Of a stretch of 29,579 bases of DNA, positions 9,916-17,922 are shown one piece after another. The DNA is taken from positions 1 to 29,579 of the forward strand of contig JBBAAG010000035.1 in assembly GCA_041658405.1 (NCBI GenBank), in the 5' to 3' direction. The translations under genes and the position numbers were made by a program. Position 1 is the stretch's first letter. Each line of letters opens with the position of its first letter. Below the pieces are notes generated by a model. That model saw nothing but the letters and a program-made list of their open reading frames with translations, was not told where the DNA came from and made no database searches. The stretch comes from Elusimicrobiota bacterium. Its GTDB lineage: Bacteria; Elusimicrobiota; UBA5214; JBBAAG01.

Positions 9916-11856
9916 TTACACAAACCACACGTGGTATCTTACGCCTTTAAAAAATGCGGCTATAATCGGCCATAACACGCCGGTTAAGAAAAATGTGCCG
10001 ATTGCTAATCCCAGAAAAAAGGGTATGAATTTGCGGTATAATTTTATCCCGCCCATCCGCATAATGAGTACCTTTGCAATCCATGCTGCAAAGAACGCGG
10101 ACCATAGATTATACCCGTATGTCGTAGCAACAACATAGCCTATTGGGTTTAGTATAAACCCGGAGGATACATATTGCCGTATAAAGGATAGTATCAGGGT
10201 AATAATAAATCCTATGACTGTCCATGTTATAAGTAAAGGATTATTTGATGACGGTAATTGCAGCATTTTGGATATTTCGGTATATGACGTAAGGCAGTAT
10301 GCCAATCGCTGGTTCGCAAGCGTGTTCAATCCGTATTGATAATACGTTGAGAGGTAGATCCAGAATGCAAGGATTAAACCTATGAGCATAGCAGAGATTC
10401 CTACCCAGGTCATTATACGTTTTGAAAACCCTGTTTTATCGGCTAATTGATAACTTTCAAGCTGGTAAACCGTAGACTGCGTAAAAAACCCGCCGTTTGC
10501 TAGGAAAAAAAACATTGGCAATGCTGAGAGTGTTTGGAGTGTACCCCCGATCTTGAAAGCGTCAATGCCAAATACATAAAACGGGCTTTGCCGGATAATT
10601 GTGTGGGGATAAATCCATTGCGAGGGTATACCGGTTTCCGCACGGATACGGCCGTATATGAAAAGTGTACCAAAGATCAGTAAGAAAAACCCGGTTGCAA
10701 CCCACCACGCAATACCGGCTGCTGCGCAAAAAAGTATTATTGCTATAAACCCTGCAATTCCGCCGAAGACTGCTATGCGGTAGGGAAGCGGTTCTTTACT
10801 ATCATCAATCTCGGGAGTGTTAAAGATAGCTTTTTTCAGGGCTATTTTAAGATGCCGGCGGGAGATCCAGATTATCATCACGATTAATGCAAGATAACCG
10901 CCGAGTGATTGTTGAAGATTATGTGGAAATCCTGGTGTTGCGATATGCATGGCATATCCAAAGACACACAAAAAGTTTTCAATCCAGTAAAAGATAACGA
11001 TTGATAAAAGTATTTCCGCAGGAATAAGGTATCCAAGCCCTACCAGTTCAGGGCGGTAGTATATTGTTGTATTAGCAATGTTTTTCCACGGGAATTCTGT
11101 TAAAATTTTATTGAACGAGTATGACCAGCCAATACACGGTATCGTTGGGTCAATCGCGTTTAGCATGTTAGTTAACTGGTACAATCCAGCGATTGCAAAA
11201 CCTGCCCACATAAGTTTATTTTTAAAAAACGGTACGGCGGTATCATCTTTTCCTTCAATTGATTTTTCGGTGATGATACTGTAGGGAATGTTTATCAACG
11301 GAAACCCCAGGTGTTCAGTTTCTGCCCATTGTTTACGCATAACTGCCCATATACACGTAGCAACCCACCAGAAGAGAACAAAAAAAAGTAACCAAAACGC
11401 TAAAGGCCCAACCCAGTGTTCCCATGGAACTATGCCGTTGAAGGAACCTTCAAAAAAACCGCGGATAGTTTCCGGGTCACGCGGGCCAAGCCATGAGGGT
11501 AGGTATTGCTGCATCTCAGCAAATTTATTTGTTGGTTCAGCGTAGTAAAAAGGTACGACGAGGTACGGGAGAAATGCTTGGGTTATTCCTATACCGGACA
11601 TCACTGACCCAATGGTTATAAATGTGTATATCAAAACAAGTTCATTTGCAGGCAAGCTAAATTTTTTGCCTATGAACTGGAGTATAGGATTGAGTAACAC
11701 TAAAAACATGATCATTGTCATCGCGGTGATCGGGACTACGGATTCTGTTATTTGACAGCGGGTAGCTAGTACTTCAGATGAACGGATCCATAGTACGCTT
11801 ATGAATACGCCGATTAAACTAATTATGATCGATCGGATAGTAACTTTATTATCCAC
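9916..11856 (-). CDS. DUF6785-like polytopic membrane protein (paralog 2)
   Basis: A 646-residue membrane protein of the same family as 5640-7610. It aligns over its whole length: an N-terminal helix with W-x-R-S/Q-S/E, the segment GSVMSGIGITQAFLPYLVVP, an acidic loop with W-x-x-P-x-x-FW, then YGRIRAETGIPSQW and the C-terminal MRMGGIKLYRKFIP. The start is GTG with AAAGGA about 11 nt upstream. It follows the URO-D-like gene by 27 bp and precedes the GH78-like gene by 51 bp, so it is mid-operon. Two diverged copies in one operon suggest either a two-subunit carrier or two substrates; both are inference. The family assignment is from memory of domain families. Confidence 0.75.
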   Translation of the reverse strand: MDNKVTIRSIIISLIGVFISVLWIRSSEVLATRCQITESVVPITAMTMIMFLVLLNPILQFIGKKFSLPANELVLIYTFITIGSVMSGIGITQAFLPYLVVPFYYAEPTNKFAEMQQYLPSWLGPRDPETIRGFFEGSFNGIVPWEHWVGPLAFWLLFFVLFWWVATCIWAVMRKQWAETEHLGFPLINIPYSIITEKSIEGKDDTAVPFFKNKLMWAGFAIAGLYQLTNMLNAIDPTIPCIGWSYSFNKILTEFPWKNIANTTIYYRPELVGLGYLIPAEILLSIVIFYWIENFLCVFGYAMHIATPGFPHNLQQSLGGYLALIVMIIWISRRHLKIALKKAIFNTPEIDDSKEPLPYRIAVFGGIAGFIAIILFCAAAGIAWWVATGFFLLIFGTLFIYGRIRAETGIPSQWIYPHTIIRQSPFYVFGIDAFKIGGTLQTLSALPMFFFLANGGFFTQSTVYQLESYQLADKTGFSKRIMTWVGISAMLIGLILAFWIYLSTYYQYGLNTLANQRLAYCLTSYTEISKMLQLPSSNNPLLITWTVIGFIITLILSFIRQYVSSGFILNPIGYVVATTYGYNLWSAFFAAWIAKVLIMRMGGIKLYRKFIPFFLGLAIGTFFLTGVLWPIIAAFFKGVRYHVWFV

Positions 11857-11883
11857 TTAATGTTTTTCCTTTATTATTGAAAA

Positions 11884-12969
11884 CTATAATATTTTGAGTT
11901 TTTGTTCAATATAATACAAATAGTTTTCGTAGCTAACATCCGGGGGTACCCTGTGGTCAACTGTGGGGATATACCCGCCATCGTCAATCAACGGTTTTAG
12001 TTTTGCAAGTTCCGCATCAATCGCAGCCTTACCTTTTGCAAGTTCGAGTTTATTGACTCCGCCGATTAACAAAGCTTTTTTACCCCAGCGTTTACGTAGT
12101 TCCAGCGGGTCAGTCCATGCGGCTTCTATGGGGAACATACAGTTGATCCCGCTCTCCAGCCAGCCAGGGACGAGTTCGTATATGCATCCATCGCAGTCTA
12201 ATACGTTGACGTCAATACCGTAAGTTTTTAGTTTATCCGTAATACGTTTATACCGCGGGACCATGAGTTCTTCAAACAGTTTCGGTGAGCACAACGGGCC
12301 GTGGTTATAGGCCATGTCTTCCCACCACGCAGCAAAGTCTACCTCCAACCCCGGCAATGTTTGGTCGATCATGTATAATGTCATTTGTGTCAAATGTTCC
12401 ATCATGTCTTCAACCCAGTCTTTGTCAGTCATCATTGCAATCGAAAAGTTTTCTACACCCATCCAGTTACGCAGCCAGCCGTATAACGAACCCACACTTA
12501 CCCGCACAGGCATACCTTCGGCATGTGCAGTGTCAACCAACTTCTTCCATTGTTCTTTCGGTAATACCCGTCCCTTAACGAGCGGGTCAAGTTTTTCTTT
12601 CTTAATCTTATCCCAATCCTCACGGGTTTCTAATGAATATTTGATATATTTCGGGATTGAGACCGCGGTTTTTGAGATTTCGCAGATAACGCCGTTACCG
12701 TCAATAATTATCTGGTGGTCGCCCTTATCTTCCAGAACTTCGCGTTTGAAGCCCGGTAAAAAAGCGTTGCGTAGCGATATCGTTGGGATACTGTCCATAC
12801 CTTCGAGTTTAAGGTGTTTTTCTAGTTGTACTGCGTTCTTAATTTCCTTGGGTAACCCTTGTGTATGCCAGATAGGAATAGTTTCGTTCCAGTACCCGAA
12901 GTCCATGTTAGGTACGCGGTCAGCTTTCTGCCAGTGCATAACTTTGTTAAACCGTTCACGCGCGTTCAT
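11884..12969 (-). CDS. Uroporphyrinogen decarboxylase (URO-D) family protein, not HemE
   Basis: A 361-residue TIM-barrel protein of the URO-D/MtaA superfamily. It begins with MNARERFNKVMHWQKADRVP, the usual N-terminal signature of the methyltransferase-like and uncharacterised URO-D groups, and ends with DHRVPPDVSYENY. The HemE RQAGR motif is absent, so this is not haem biosynthesis. Where MtaA-type enzymes have His-x-Cys zinc ligands after strand 5, this protein has L-D-C-D-G-C (Asp258, Cys259, Asp260, Cys262), so the metal site, if any, differs. The start is ATG with GGAGGAG 8 nt upstream, the strongest ribosome site of the operon. It is the first gene of the minus-strand operon and divergent from a second URO-D-like gene. 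A methyl-transfer role on a sugar or aromatic substrate is an inference. Confidence 0.8.
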   Translation of the reverse strand: MNARERFNKVMHWQKADRVPNMDFGYWNETIPIWHTQGLPKEIKNAVQLEKHLKLEGMDSIPTISLRNAFLPGFKREVLEDKGDHQIIIDGNGVICEISKTAVSIPKYIKYSLETREDWDKIKKEKLDPLVKGRVLPKEQWKKLVDTAHAEGMPVRVSVGSLYGWLRNWMGVENFSIAMMTDKDWVEDMMEHLTQMTLYMIDQTLPGLEVDFAAWWEDMAYNHGPLCSPKLFEELMVPRYKRITDKLKTYGIDVNVLDCDGCIYELVPGWLESGINCMFPIEAAWTDPLELRKRWGKKALLIGGVNKLELAKGKAAIDAELAKLKPLIDDGGYIPTVDHRVPPDVSYENYLYYIEQKLKIL

Positions 12970-13092
12970 TCTATAAACTCCTCCATGATCTATAATTCAA
13001 AACTTTAAATTATTCACGTTTTTAAGATTATAAAAAATAATATAATAAACATCAATGATAAACAGTTAACGGGATTGAGAGGTATGAAGTAT
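12970..13092. promoter_or_regulatory. Divergent intergenic regulatory region between two URO-D-like genes
   Basis: A 123-bp A/T-rich spacer holds the start signals of both divergent URO-D-like genes. A TATAAT at 13041-13046 faces the plus-strand gene; I see no convincing -35 box. On the minus strand only the GGAGGAG ribosome site is clear. Shared regulation is plausible but no operator was identified. Confidence 0.4.
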
Positions 13093-14217
13093 ATGGCAGT
13101 AATGTCGTCTAGAGAACGGTTATTAACGGTGATTGAGCATAAAGTTCCCGACCGTGTGCCGGTATCCACTTACGAACTTGTGGGGTATAATTCAAAAGCG
13201 TGGGAGAATAATGACACGTCATATAAACGGTTAATGGATGTTATCCGCGAGAAAACTGATTGCGTTGTTATGTGGGACCCGAATTCAACACAGCGGCTTG
13301 CGTGTTCTGCGTATAAGCCAAATATCAAGACTGAACGTACACGGGAAGATAATGCGTGGATAACTAAGTCTGTTCTTGAAACACCGGCTGGTATTTTGAC
13401 ACAAATCACTAAACGGATTGATAATGTCCATACCAACTGGGTAACTGAACACTGGTGTAAAACACCGGAGGATGTTGATAAAATGCTGGCATTACCCTAT
13501 GAGCCTGTAACCTATAACTTTACTGATTTCCAAAGAGTAAAGACTGAACTTGGTGACCACGGAATCGTGATGCCGTCGTTGGCAGACCCTATGGTGATTG
13601 CCGCGCAGTTAATGGAGTTCGGTGAGTTTACGCTGTGGGCAATGATGGAAACCGCTCATTTTGAGAAATGCGTGAAAATATTGCATGAACGTGTTATGCA
13701 GAACCTTAAGAATATGCTTTCCGTTGGGGTGGCAGATCTTTACCGTATCTGCGGGCCAGAGTACGCTACACCGCCGTACTTACCGCCTGCGATGTTTGAC
13801 CGTTTTGTTGTCCCGTATGTCCGTGAGATGACAGAACTAGTGCATTCAAAGGGCGGGAAAGTTAGGGTGCATAGCCACGGGAAAATTGGGAAAGTTCTGG
13901 ATATGATTGTCGCAACCGGTGCGGATGCGATTGACCCGTGTGAAGCGCCGCCCGACGGGGATATAGAACTTGCTGACCTAAAAAAACGGGCGGGGGATAA
14001 GCTGTGTATATTCGGGAATATACAACTAAAGTTTCTCGAGCAATGCAATACTACCGAAATCGTGGAGATCGTTAAAAAATGTATGGACAGCGCGAAAGCC
14101 GGCGGGGGATACGTTATTATGCCTACTGCTGCACCGATAAATTCGCCGCTTGCGAAAAAGGCCGAAGAAAACTATATTACGTTCATCAATACCGCGTTAG
14201 AACTGGGAAAATACTAA
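13093..14217 (+). CDS. URO-D family protein, methyltransferase-like (second copy)
   Basis: A 374-residue TIM-barrel protein. SSRERLLTVIEHKVPDRVP is the standard N-terminal signature, and GGKVRVHSHGK (His260, Ser261, His262) occupies the place of the His-x-Cys zinc ligands of MtaA/MtbA, so the second ligand is His instead of Cys. GADAIDPCEAPPDGD and the FGNIQ strand are typical of the uncharacterised URO-D branch. HemE is excluded by the missing RQAGR motif. In-frame starts exist at 13075 (TTG), 13084 (ATG) and 13093 (ATG). I chose 13093 because the AGAGG ribosome site at 13078-13082 is then 10 nt upstream, whereas it touches or overlaps the earlier starts. It is distant in sequence from the divergent 11884-12969 protein. 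Confidence 0.8.
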   Translation: MAVMSSRERLLTVIEHKVPDRVPVSTYELVGYNSKAWENNDTSYKRLMDVIREKTDCVVMWDPNSTQRLACSAYKPNIKTERTREDNAWITKSVLETPAGILTQITKRIDNVHTNWVTEHWCKTPEDVDKMLALPYEPVTYNFTDFQRVKTELGDHGIVMPSLADPMVIAAQLMEFGEFTLWAMMETAHFEKCVKILHERVMQNLKNMLSVGVADLYRICGPEYATPPYLPPAMFDRFVVPYVREMTELVHSKGGKVRVHSHGKIGKVLDMIVATGADAIDPCEAPPDGDIELADLKKRAGDKLCIFGNIQLKFLEQCNTTEIVEIVKKCMDSAKAGGGYVIMPTAAPINSPLAKKAEENYITFINTALELGKY

Positions 14218-14298
14218 ACCCTGCAAACATTTTGTTCACTCTATAATTCCGACGCAGCGTCGGAATTGAAAGCGTTCACAAAAACGTTCGCAGGGTTT
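14216..14298. terminator. Nested inverted repeat, probable bidirectional terminator
   Basis: Between convergent genes. The outer arms are AAACCCTGC (14216-14224) and GCAGGGTTT (14290-14298), extended inward imperfectly through TTTTGTTCAC- and GTTCACAAAAACG-like segments. The core is a perfect 11-bp palindrome with one central base (14245-14267, arms AATTCCGACGC / GCGTCGGAATT). The outer arm starts within the stop codon of the URO-D-like gene. The structure could stop transcription from both sides, or it could be a small REP/MITE-like repeat. Confidence 0.6.
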
Positions 14299-14299
14299 A

Positions 14300-15055
14300 T
14301 TAAAATCTGAATAATTGCGTTGCGTTTTTGCTGAAGATTAAGTTGCGGTCATTTTCGCTGATTTCCGCGTCGAGTACCATTCCAACCATTTGTGCGGGGT
14401 TGATCAATGTAACATCACTGCCATAAAGAATATGGCCCGCCCCGACTTTACTAACCGCATACTCAAGTTTACCGCGGTCAAAGTTGCCGGAACATATCTC
14501 GAGGTACAGGTTTGGTATACCAATACTGCAATCTACTGCCGAGCGCCACTGCGCACCGCCCATGTGCCCCATCAAAAAGTTGAGGTTCGGAAACTGTTTC
14601 GCCACACCAGCAAGCTGCATCGCAGCCGTTGCGGAATAACAGTGGAACAATACCGGTGTACCGGGGAAACGTGTTTGTGTTTCAGTTAAAAACTTTTTGT
14701 GCCCGTCACAGTTCAGTGGTTGAGCAATATACCCTTCGCTATAAAGTTTTAACCCCAAAACCTTTTTGTGGTTACCCATATACTTTTCTAGTTCTTTGAA
14801 CGACAGGTCAATGTAGTTGGGGTTGAGAAAAATATAACCGTAGAACCCGGAGTGTTTGTCCAATATCTCAGCGAGTTCCGCGTTGCCGGCAACCATGTTG
14901 TAAACGATTGCTTGAGTTGAAGATAGGACTATTTTATCGATACTGTTACGGTTCATTATCTCAAAGATATTGTCAGGGGTATCGGAATATATTGGGAAAA
15001 ACCATTTGCCGTAATGCGCGTGAACGTCAATTATCCGGCAGGGTTTGTTAGTCAT
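14300..15055 (-). CDS. Amidohydrolase-2 family metal-dependent hydrolase
   Basis: A 251-residue TIM-barrel hydrolase or decarboxylase of the amidohydrolase-2 family. The expected metal and catalytic residues are visible: IIDVHAHYG gives His12 and His14, VLFHCYS gives His138, LMGHMGG gives His164, and LYGSDV gives Asp214. The length is slightly short for the family. The ATG overlaps the stop codon of the upstream 15052-15789 gene (ATGA overlap), so the two are translationally coupled. It is the last gene of the minus-strand group led by the DegT-type aminotransferase and ends just before the nested inverted repeat. The substrate is unknown; family members act on lactones, carboxylated aromatics or sugar acids. 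No signal peptide, so cytoplasmic. Confidence 0.8.
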   Translation of the reverse strand: MTNKPCRIIDVHAHYGKWFFPIYSDTPDNIFEIMNRNSIDKIVLSSTQAIVYNMVAGNAELAEILDKHSGFYGYIFLNPNYIDLSFKELEKYMGNHKKVLGLKLYSEGYIAQPLNCDGHKKFLTETQTRFPGTPVLFHCYSATAAMQLAGVAKQFPNLNFLMGHMGGAQWRSAVDCSIGIPNLYLEICSGNFDRGKLEYAVSKVGAGHILYGSDVTLINPAQMVGMVLDAEISENDRNLIFSKNATQLFRF

Positions 15056-15789
15056 ATATCAAGTATCCTTACAGCATTCCCCGCAAAAATTAATGATTTT
15101 TCCTTGTCATCAAGTGTTGAACGCATTACCGATTCATAAGCCGGGAGAAAGTAGTTTGCCGGAGATCCTGTCCCCAACATTATTTGTGACACACACCCTT
15201 CTTTGTTTATTAATTCGTATCCGTCAGGTGTGTCAAATAACGAAGTGTCAATATTAACGTTCTTATGAGTTTTCATTACTACCAGCGCTTCTGAGAGGAA
15301 CGCGTAGTTTATCCCGGTGAATACCAGAGGTACGCACGGTGTGATGTTTTGTTCTAGGATTTCAACGCAGTCAGTAATGAATCCTAACCGCGGGGTGGGA
15401 AGTATCAGCGGTAAACGAGTGTTCATAATTATGGTATTTACTATTTGATAAAACGGTGCATAGGTTAATGGCCATCCTTGTATATCAGGGAATAAACGTA
15501 ATGCCTTAAACCCTGAGGATACTATACTATCCGCCAGTTTGCCGTGTGTATCGCCATAGAACCTGCGTGGGTCTATTGTCGCGATGGGTATTATCCTTGG
15601 GTCAAGTTTTGTGGTTGATAGTGTTTCCTCATTACCAAGTTCGTAATCGTAATATACGCCTTTCCATGATAATGCGCATGCGCGCGTGATATTGTGTTTA
15701 TCCAAAACCTTTTGTAACTGTGGAAACGACACGTCCTGTTCTTTTCTTGGTGATACCCCGAAGATTGTGTTAATATCAATAATTTCCAT
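15052..15789 (-). CDS. Amidohydrolase-fold protein lacking metal ligands (probable pseudoenzyme)
   Basis: A 245-residue protein that follows the same strand order as its downstream neighbour but has lost every catalytic position I can align. IIDINTI (Asn7, Ile9) replaces D-x-H-x-H; LILPTP has Pro131 where the neighbour has His138; LVFTGINY replaces the GH motif; and LGTGSP replaces GSD. The frame is intact and the ending (AGNAVRILDI) matches the family's final helix, so it appears maintained rather than decaying. A start 8 codons earlier (15813) exists; I chose 15789 because AGGA lies 9 nt upstream. It overlaps the next gene by ATGA, so the two products are made together, and a regulatory or structural partner of that enzyme is the natural inference. 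Confidence 0.7.
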   Translation of the reverse strand: MEIIDINTIFGVSPRKEQDVSFPQLQKVLDKHNITRACALSWKGVYYDYELGNEETLSTTKLDPRIIPIATIDPRRFYGDTHGKLADSIVSSGFKALRLFPDIQGWPLTYAPFYQIVNTIIMNTRLPLILPTPRLGFITDCVEILEQNITPCVPLVFTGINYAFLSEALVVMKTHKNVNIDTSLFDTPDGYELINKEGCVSQIMLGTGSPANYFLPAYESVMRSTLDDKEKSLIFAGNAVRILDI

Positions 15790-15851
15790 AACTATATATC
15801 CTATTCTATACAAGTCTGGAGCGAGAAAAAGTTTCGTACCCTTGTATTGTA

Positions 15852-17072
15852 TTACAAATTCTCAGCAACCTTCTGTATAGCTGTAGCAATATCCTTACCA
15901 TCGTTCTGCGAGTAGTCCTCATTAATCCCTATACAAACAAGATTATCTAGTTCTTTCTCACATACAGGGCATAAACCTTCTTTATACTCAATCTTAGCGT
16001 CAGTATGCTGGCAGTCAAATGGGCAATGTGACGTCCCGTAAGTAGCTTTACTGTGCATAGCTTCACTACAGATATATATTGGTTTACCGATATATCCTGC
16101 TCCAGCACTAACGCCTTCCGCGGTTAATGCTTTCGCAAATGTTTCCGCTGGATGGTTCAACGATTTTAGGCCGTAAAGCCAGTAGGAAGGTTTACCGCCG
16201 GGGTATACTTTAAGTGCTTGTACGCCTTTCACGTCTTTTATCAGCTGTGTAATACCGTCACCAATTGCGCGGCGGGACTTAACCACAGTTTCTACTTTAT
16301 CAAGCTGCGCAACTGCTACCGCACCGGTGAGTTCGTTCATACGGTAGTTCACACCGAGGAAATGGTATGCGCGGACACCATACCCTTTCCGTGCCCAACC
16401 TTTATCCATAAATAACTGCATATGGTCAAAATACTTTTCGTTATTCGTTATGGTAATCCCTCCATCACCGGCAGTTGCATGTTTTGATTGTTGCATCGAG
16501 AAACAGCCAATATCGCCGATTGTACCTACTAACTTGTCTTTATAATACGTCATATATGCCTGGCAGCTATCTTCGATCACTGGGACGTTATGTTTCTTAC
16601 TGATTGACATAATCGCGTCCATGTCAGCGGGGTTGCCAAAAAGGTGCACCACAAGTATAGCTTTTGTGCGTTTAGTAATTTTACTTTCAATACTTTTAGG
16701 GTCCATAATATAATTTTCAGGGTCAACATCAGCAAAGACGGGGATTGCGTTCTGCATTAAAATACCGAGTATAGTTCCCATATCGGTTACCGGTGCGGTA
16801 ATGATTTCATCGCCTGGGTTAGGATTAATTGCAGCAACCGCGAGATGAATTGCTGAACTACCTGAAGTTGACGCTACGGAGTATTGCATACCGTAAAGTT
16901 CACAAAAACGTTTCTCAAACTCAGATACTTTTTTGCCGCCCCAGCGAAATAGGTTCTGTGAATTAATCGCTTCGGTTACGAGCTTAATTTCTTCTTCACC
17001 ATAAGGTTTGCGTGCCGGGAACGGTTTTGTCCTGGCCTTTTGCCCGCCGTTAATCGCTAATACGGTACTCAT
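15852..17072 (-). CDS. DegT/DnrJ/EryC1/StrS-family PLP aminotransferase
   Basis: A 406-residue fold-type I aminotransferase. GSSAIHLAVAA (about 71-81) contacts PLP phosphate, VIEDSCQAY has Asp168 that pairs with the pyridine nitrogen, and FSMQQSKHATAGDGG places the Schiff-base lysine at Lys197. The family transaminates keto-sugars on nucleotides, or scyllo-inosose in cyclitol pathways. The N-terminus (LAINGGQKARTKPFPARKPYGEEE) resembles the branch found in sugar-catabolic loci. The C-terminus carries CX3C-X13-CX2C (Cys350, 354, 368, 371) plus Cys380, a possible small metal site. GGAGG lies about 12 nt before the ATG. It is first in a three-gene minus-strand group with the two amidohydrolase-fold genes, 62 bp away, and divergent from the SGNH hydrolase. 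The substrate is unknown. Confidence 0.85.
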   Translation of the reverse strand: MSTVLAINGGQKARTKPFPARKPYGEEEIKLVTEAINSQNLFRWGGKKVSEFEKRFCELYGMQYSVASTSGSSAIHLAVAAINPNPGDEIITAPVTDMGTILGILMQNAIPVFADVDPENYIMDPKSIESKITKRTKAILVVHLFGNPADMDAIMSISKKHNVPVIEDSCQAYMTYYKDKLVGTIGDIGCFSMQQSKHATAGDGGITITNNEKYFDHMQLFMDKGWARKGYGVRAYHFLGVNYRMNELTGAVAVAQLDKVETVVKSRRAIGDGITQLIKDVKGVQALKVYPGGKPSYWLYGLKSLNHPAETFAKALTAEGVSAGAGYIGKPIYICSEAMHSKATYGTSHCPFDCQHTDAKIEYKEGLCPVCEKELDNLVCIGINEDYSQNDGKDIATAIQKVAENL

Positions 17073-17125
17073 AAAAAAATTGTTCCTCCATTACTTCTAA
17101 ACTATATAAATGCCTAACTATTACA

Positions 17126-17192
17126 ATTATACAAAATCTCTTTAAAAAGAGAGTCAGGTGCGAATTTACTGCGTAAAAAAAAGTTGTATAAT
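17126..17192. promoter_or_regulatory. Divergent promoters with palindrome between DegT-type and SGNH genes
   Basis: A TATAAT at 17187-17192 with TTTACT 16 bp upstream (17165-17170) faces the SGNH gene. A TATAAT on the minus strand (17131-17126) faces the DegT-type gene. Between them is a perfect 7-bp inverted repeat, TCTCTTT / AAAGAGA at 17137-17143 and 17146-17152, a candidate operator close to the minus-strand promoter. Confidence 0.4.
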
Positions 17193-17231
17193 AAAACTTT
17201 AGTATTTCCTTAAAGAAAGGTGTATAAAAAA

Positions 17232-17864
17232 ATGGGAACTAATTTAATCAACAAAAACGATGTTATTCTTTTCCAGGGGGATAGTATCACTGACGCGGGC
17301 CGGCAGAAAGATAATCCTGCTGCTCTCGGGCATGGGTATGCAATGATTACCGCAGGGTGGATGCTCGCAAAAAGTCCCGAGCTTAACCTCAAGTTTATCA
17401 ACCGCGGGATCAGCGGAAACCGTACTTGCGACCTAGTTGCGCGGTGGGATGCAGATTGTATCGCTATAAAACCAAACTTAGTGTCAATCATGATAGGGGT
17501 TAACAACTCGTGGCACCGGTATACAAAAAACGCGTTAACTGCAGATAATGTGTTTGAGTCGGAATACCGCGTAATTCTTACCCGGGTAAAAAAAGAGTTG
17601 CCGGGGACTAAGATTGTTATCCTCAACCCGTTTCTCTCGGATGTACCAAAAATTATGCATTTACATGAAGATCTTGACCCTAAGATCCAGATCGTGAATA
17701 AACTCGCAAAAGAGTTCGCGGATGTTCATATACCGCTTGATAAAATGTTTAGGGATGCTATTACGAAACAACCGCCGGAGTACTGGGCTGCGGACGGTGT
17801 GCATCCTACCGTTGCGGGCCACGCCTTTATCGCGCAAGCATGGCTCAACGCCGTTGCTGGGTAA
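17232..17864 (+). CDS. SGNH/GDSL-type hydrolase
   Basis: A 210-residue SGNH hydrolase with all four blocks: FQGDSIT gives nucleophile Ser18, INRGISGN gives Gly62, MIGVNN gives Asn91, and DGVHP near the C-terminus gives Asp188 and His191. Members are esterases or lipases; those next to sugar genes usually remove acetyl groups from carbohydrates. No signal peptide is visible. A GTG start at 17220 is in frame, but it lies on the AAAGAAAGG ribosome site; ATG 17232 has that site about 11 nt upstream and is preferred. It is monocistronic, divergent from the DegT-type gene, and followed by the tRNA-like fragment that opens the accessory segment. Carbohydrate deacetylation is inferred from context. 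Confidence 0.85.
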   Translation: MGTNLINKNDVILFQGDSITDAGRQKDNPAALGHGYAMITAGWMLAKSPELNLKFINRGISGNRTCDLVARWDADCIAIKPNLVSIMIGVNNSWHRYTKNALTADNVFESEYRVILTRVKKELPGTKIVILNPFLSDVPKIMHLHEDLDPKIQIVNKLAKEFADVHIPLDKMFRDAITKQPPEYWAADGVHPTVAGHAFIAQAWLNAVAG

Positions 17865-17893
17865 AAAAACTGGGATATTTATAAGAATATTTA

Positions 17894-17922
17894 GGGCAGA
17901 GGTTCGATTCCCCTCATCTCCA
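17894..17922 (+). repeat. tRNA/tmRNA 3'-end-like fragment, possible attachment-site relic
   Basis: The segment AGAGGTTCGATTCCCCT can fold as a T arm: GG-TTCGATT-CC, stem 17898-17902 with 17910-17914, one A/C mismatch. It is followed by a seven-base acceptor-strand-like CATCTCC (17915-17921), a discriminator-like A and then six T. The 5' part of a tRNA or tmRNA is missing: the SGNH stop codon is only about 30 bp upstream. This pattern is typical of a target-site duplication made by tRNA/tmRNA-directed integrases. The parent gene cannot be named from this fragment. Confidence 0.5.

Noticed and set aside
12314..12976. 220-codon open frame opposite the minus-strand URO-D-like gene
   Set aside because: It lies almost wholly antisense to a well-supported gene, is rich in Ser/Pro/Cys with no recognisable motif, and has no ribosome site; codon-bias shadow.
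11884..14217. hemE (haem biosynthesis)
   Set aside because: Neither URO-D-like protein has the RQAGR substrate-binding motif, and no other haem genes are near.
14245..14267. A fourth copy of the 65-bp repeat
   Set aside because: Only about eight bases (TTCCGACG) match the repeat start; the promoter part is missing.
17894..17922. A complete tRNA or tmRNA gene
   Set aside because: Only the T-arm and acceptor 3' strand are visible; the SGNH coding region ends about 30 bp upstream, leaving no space for the rest.
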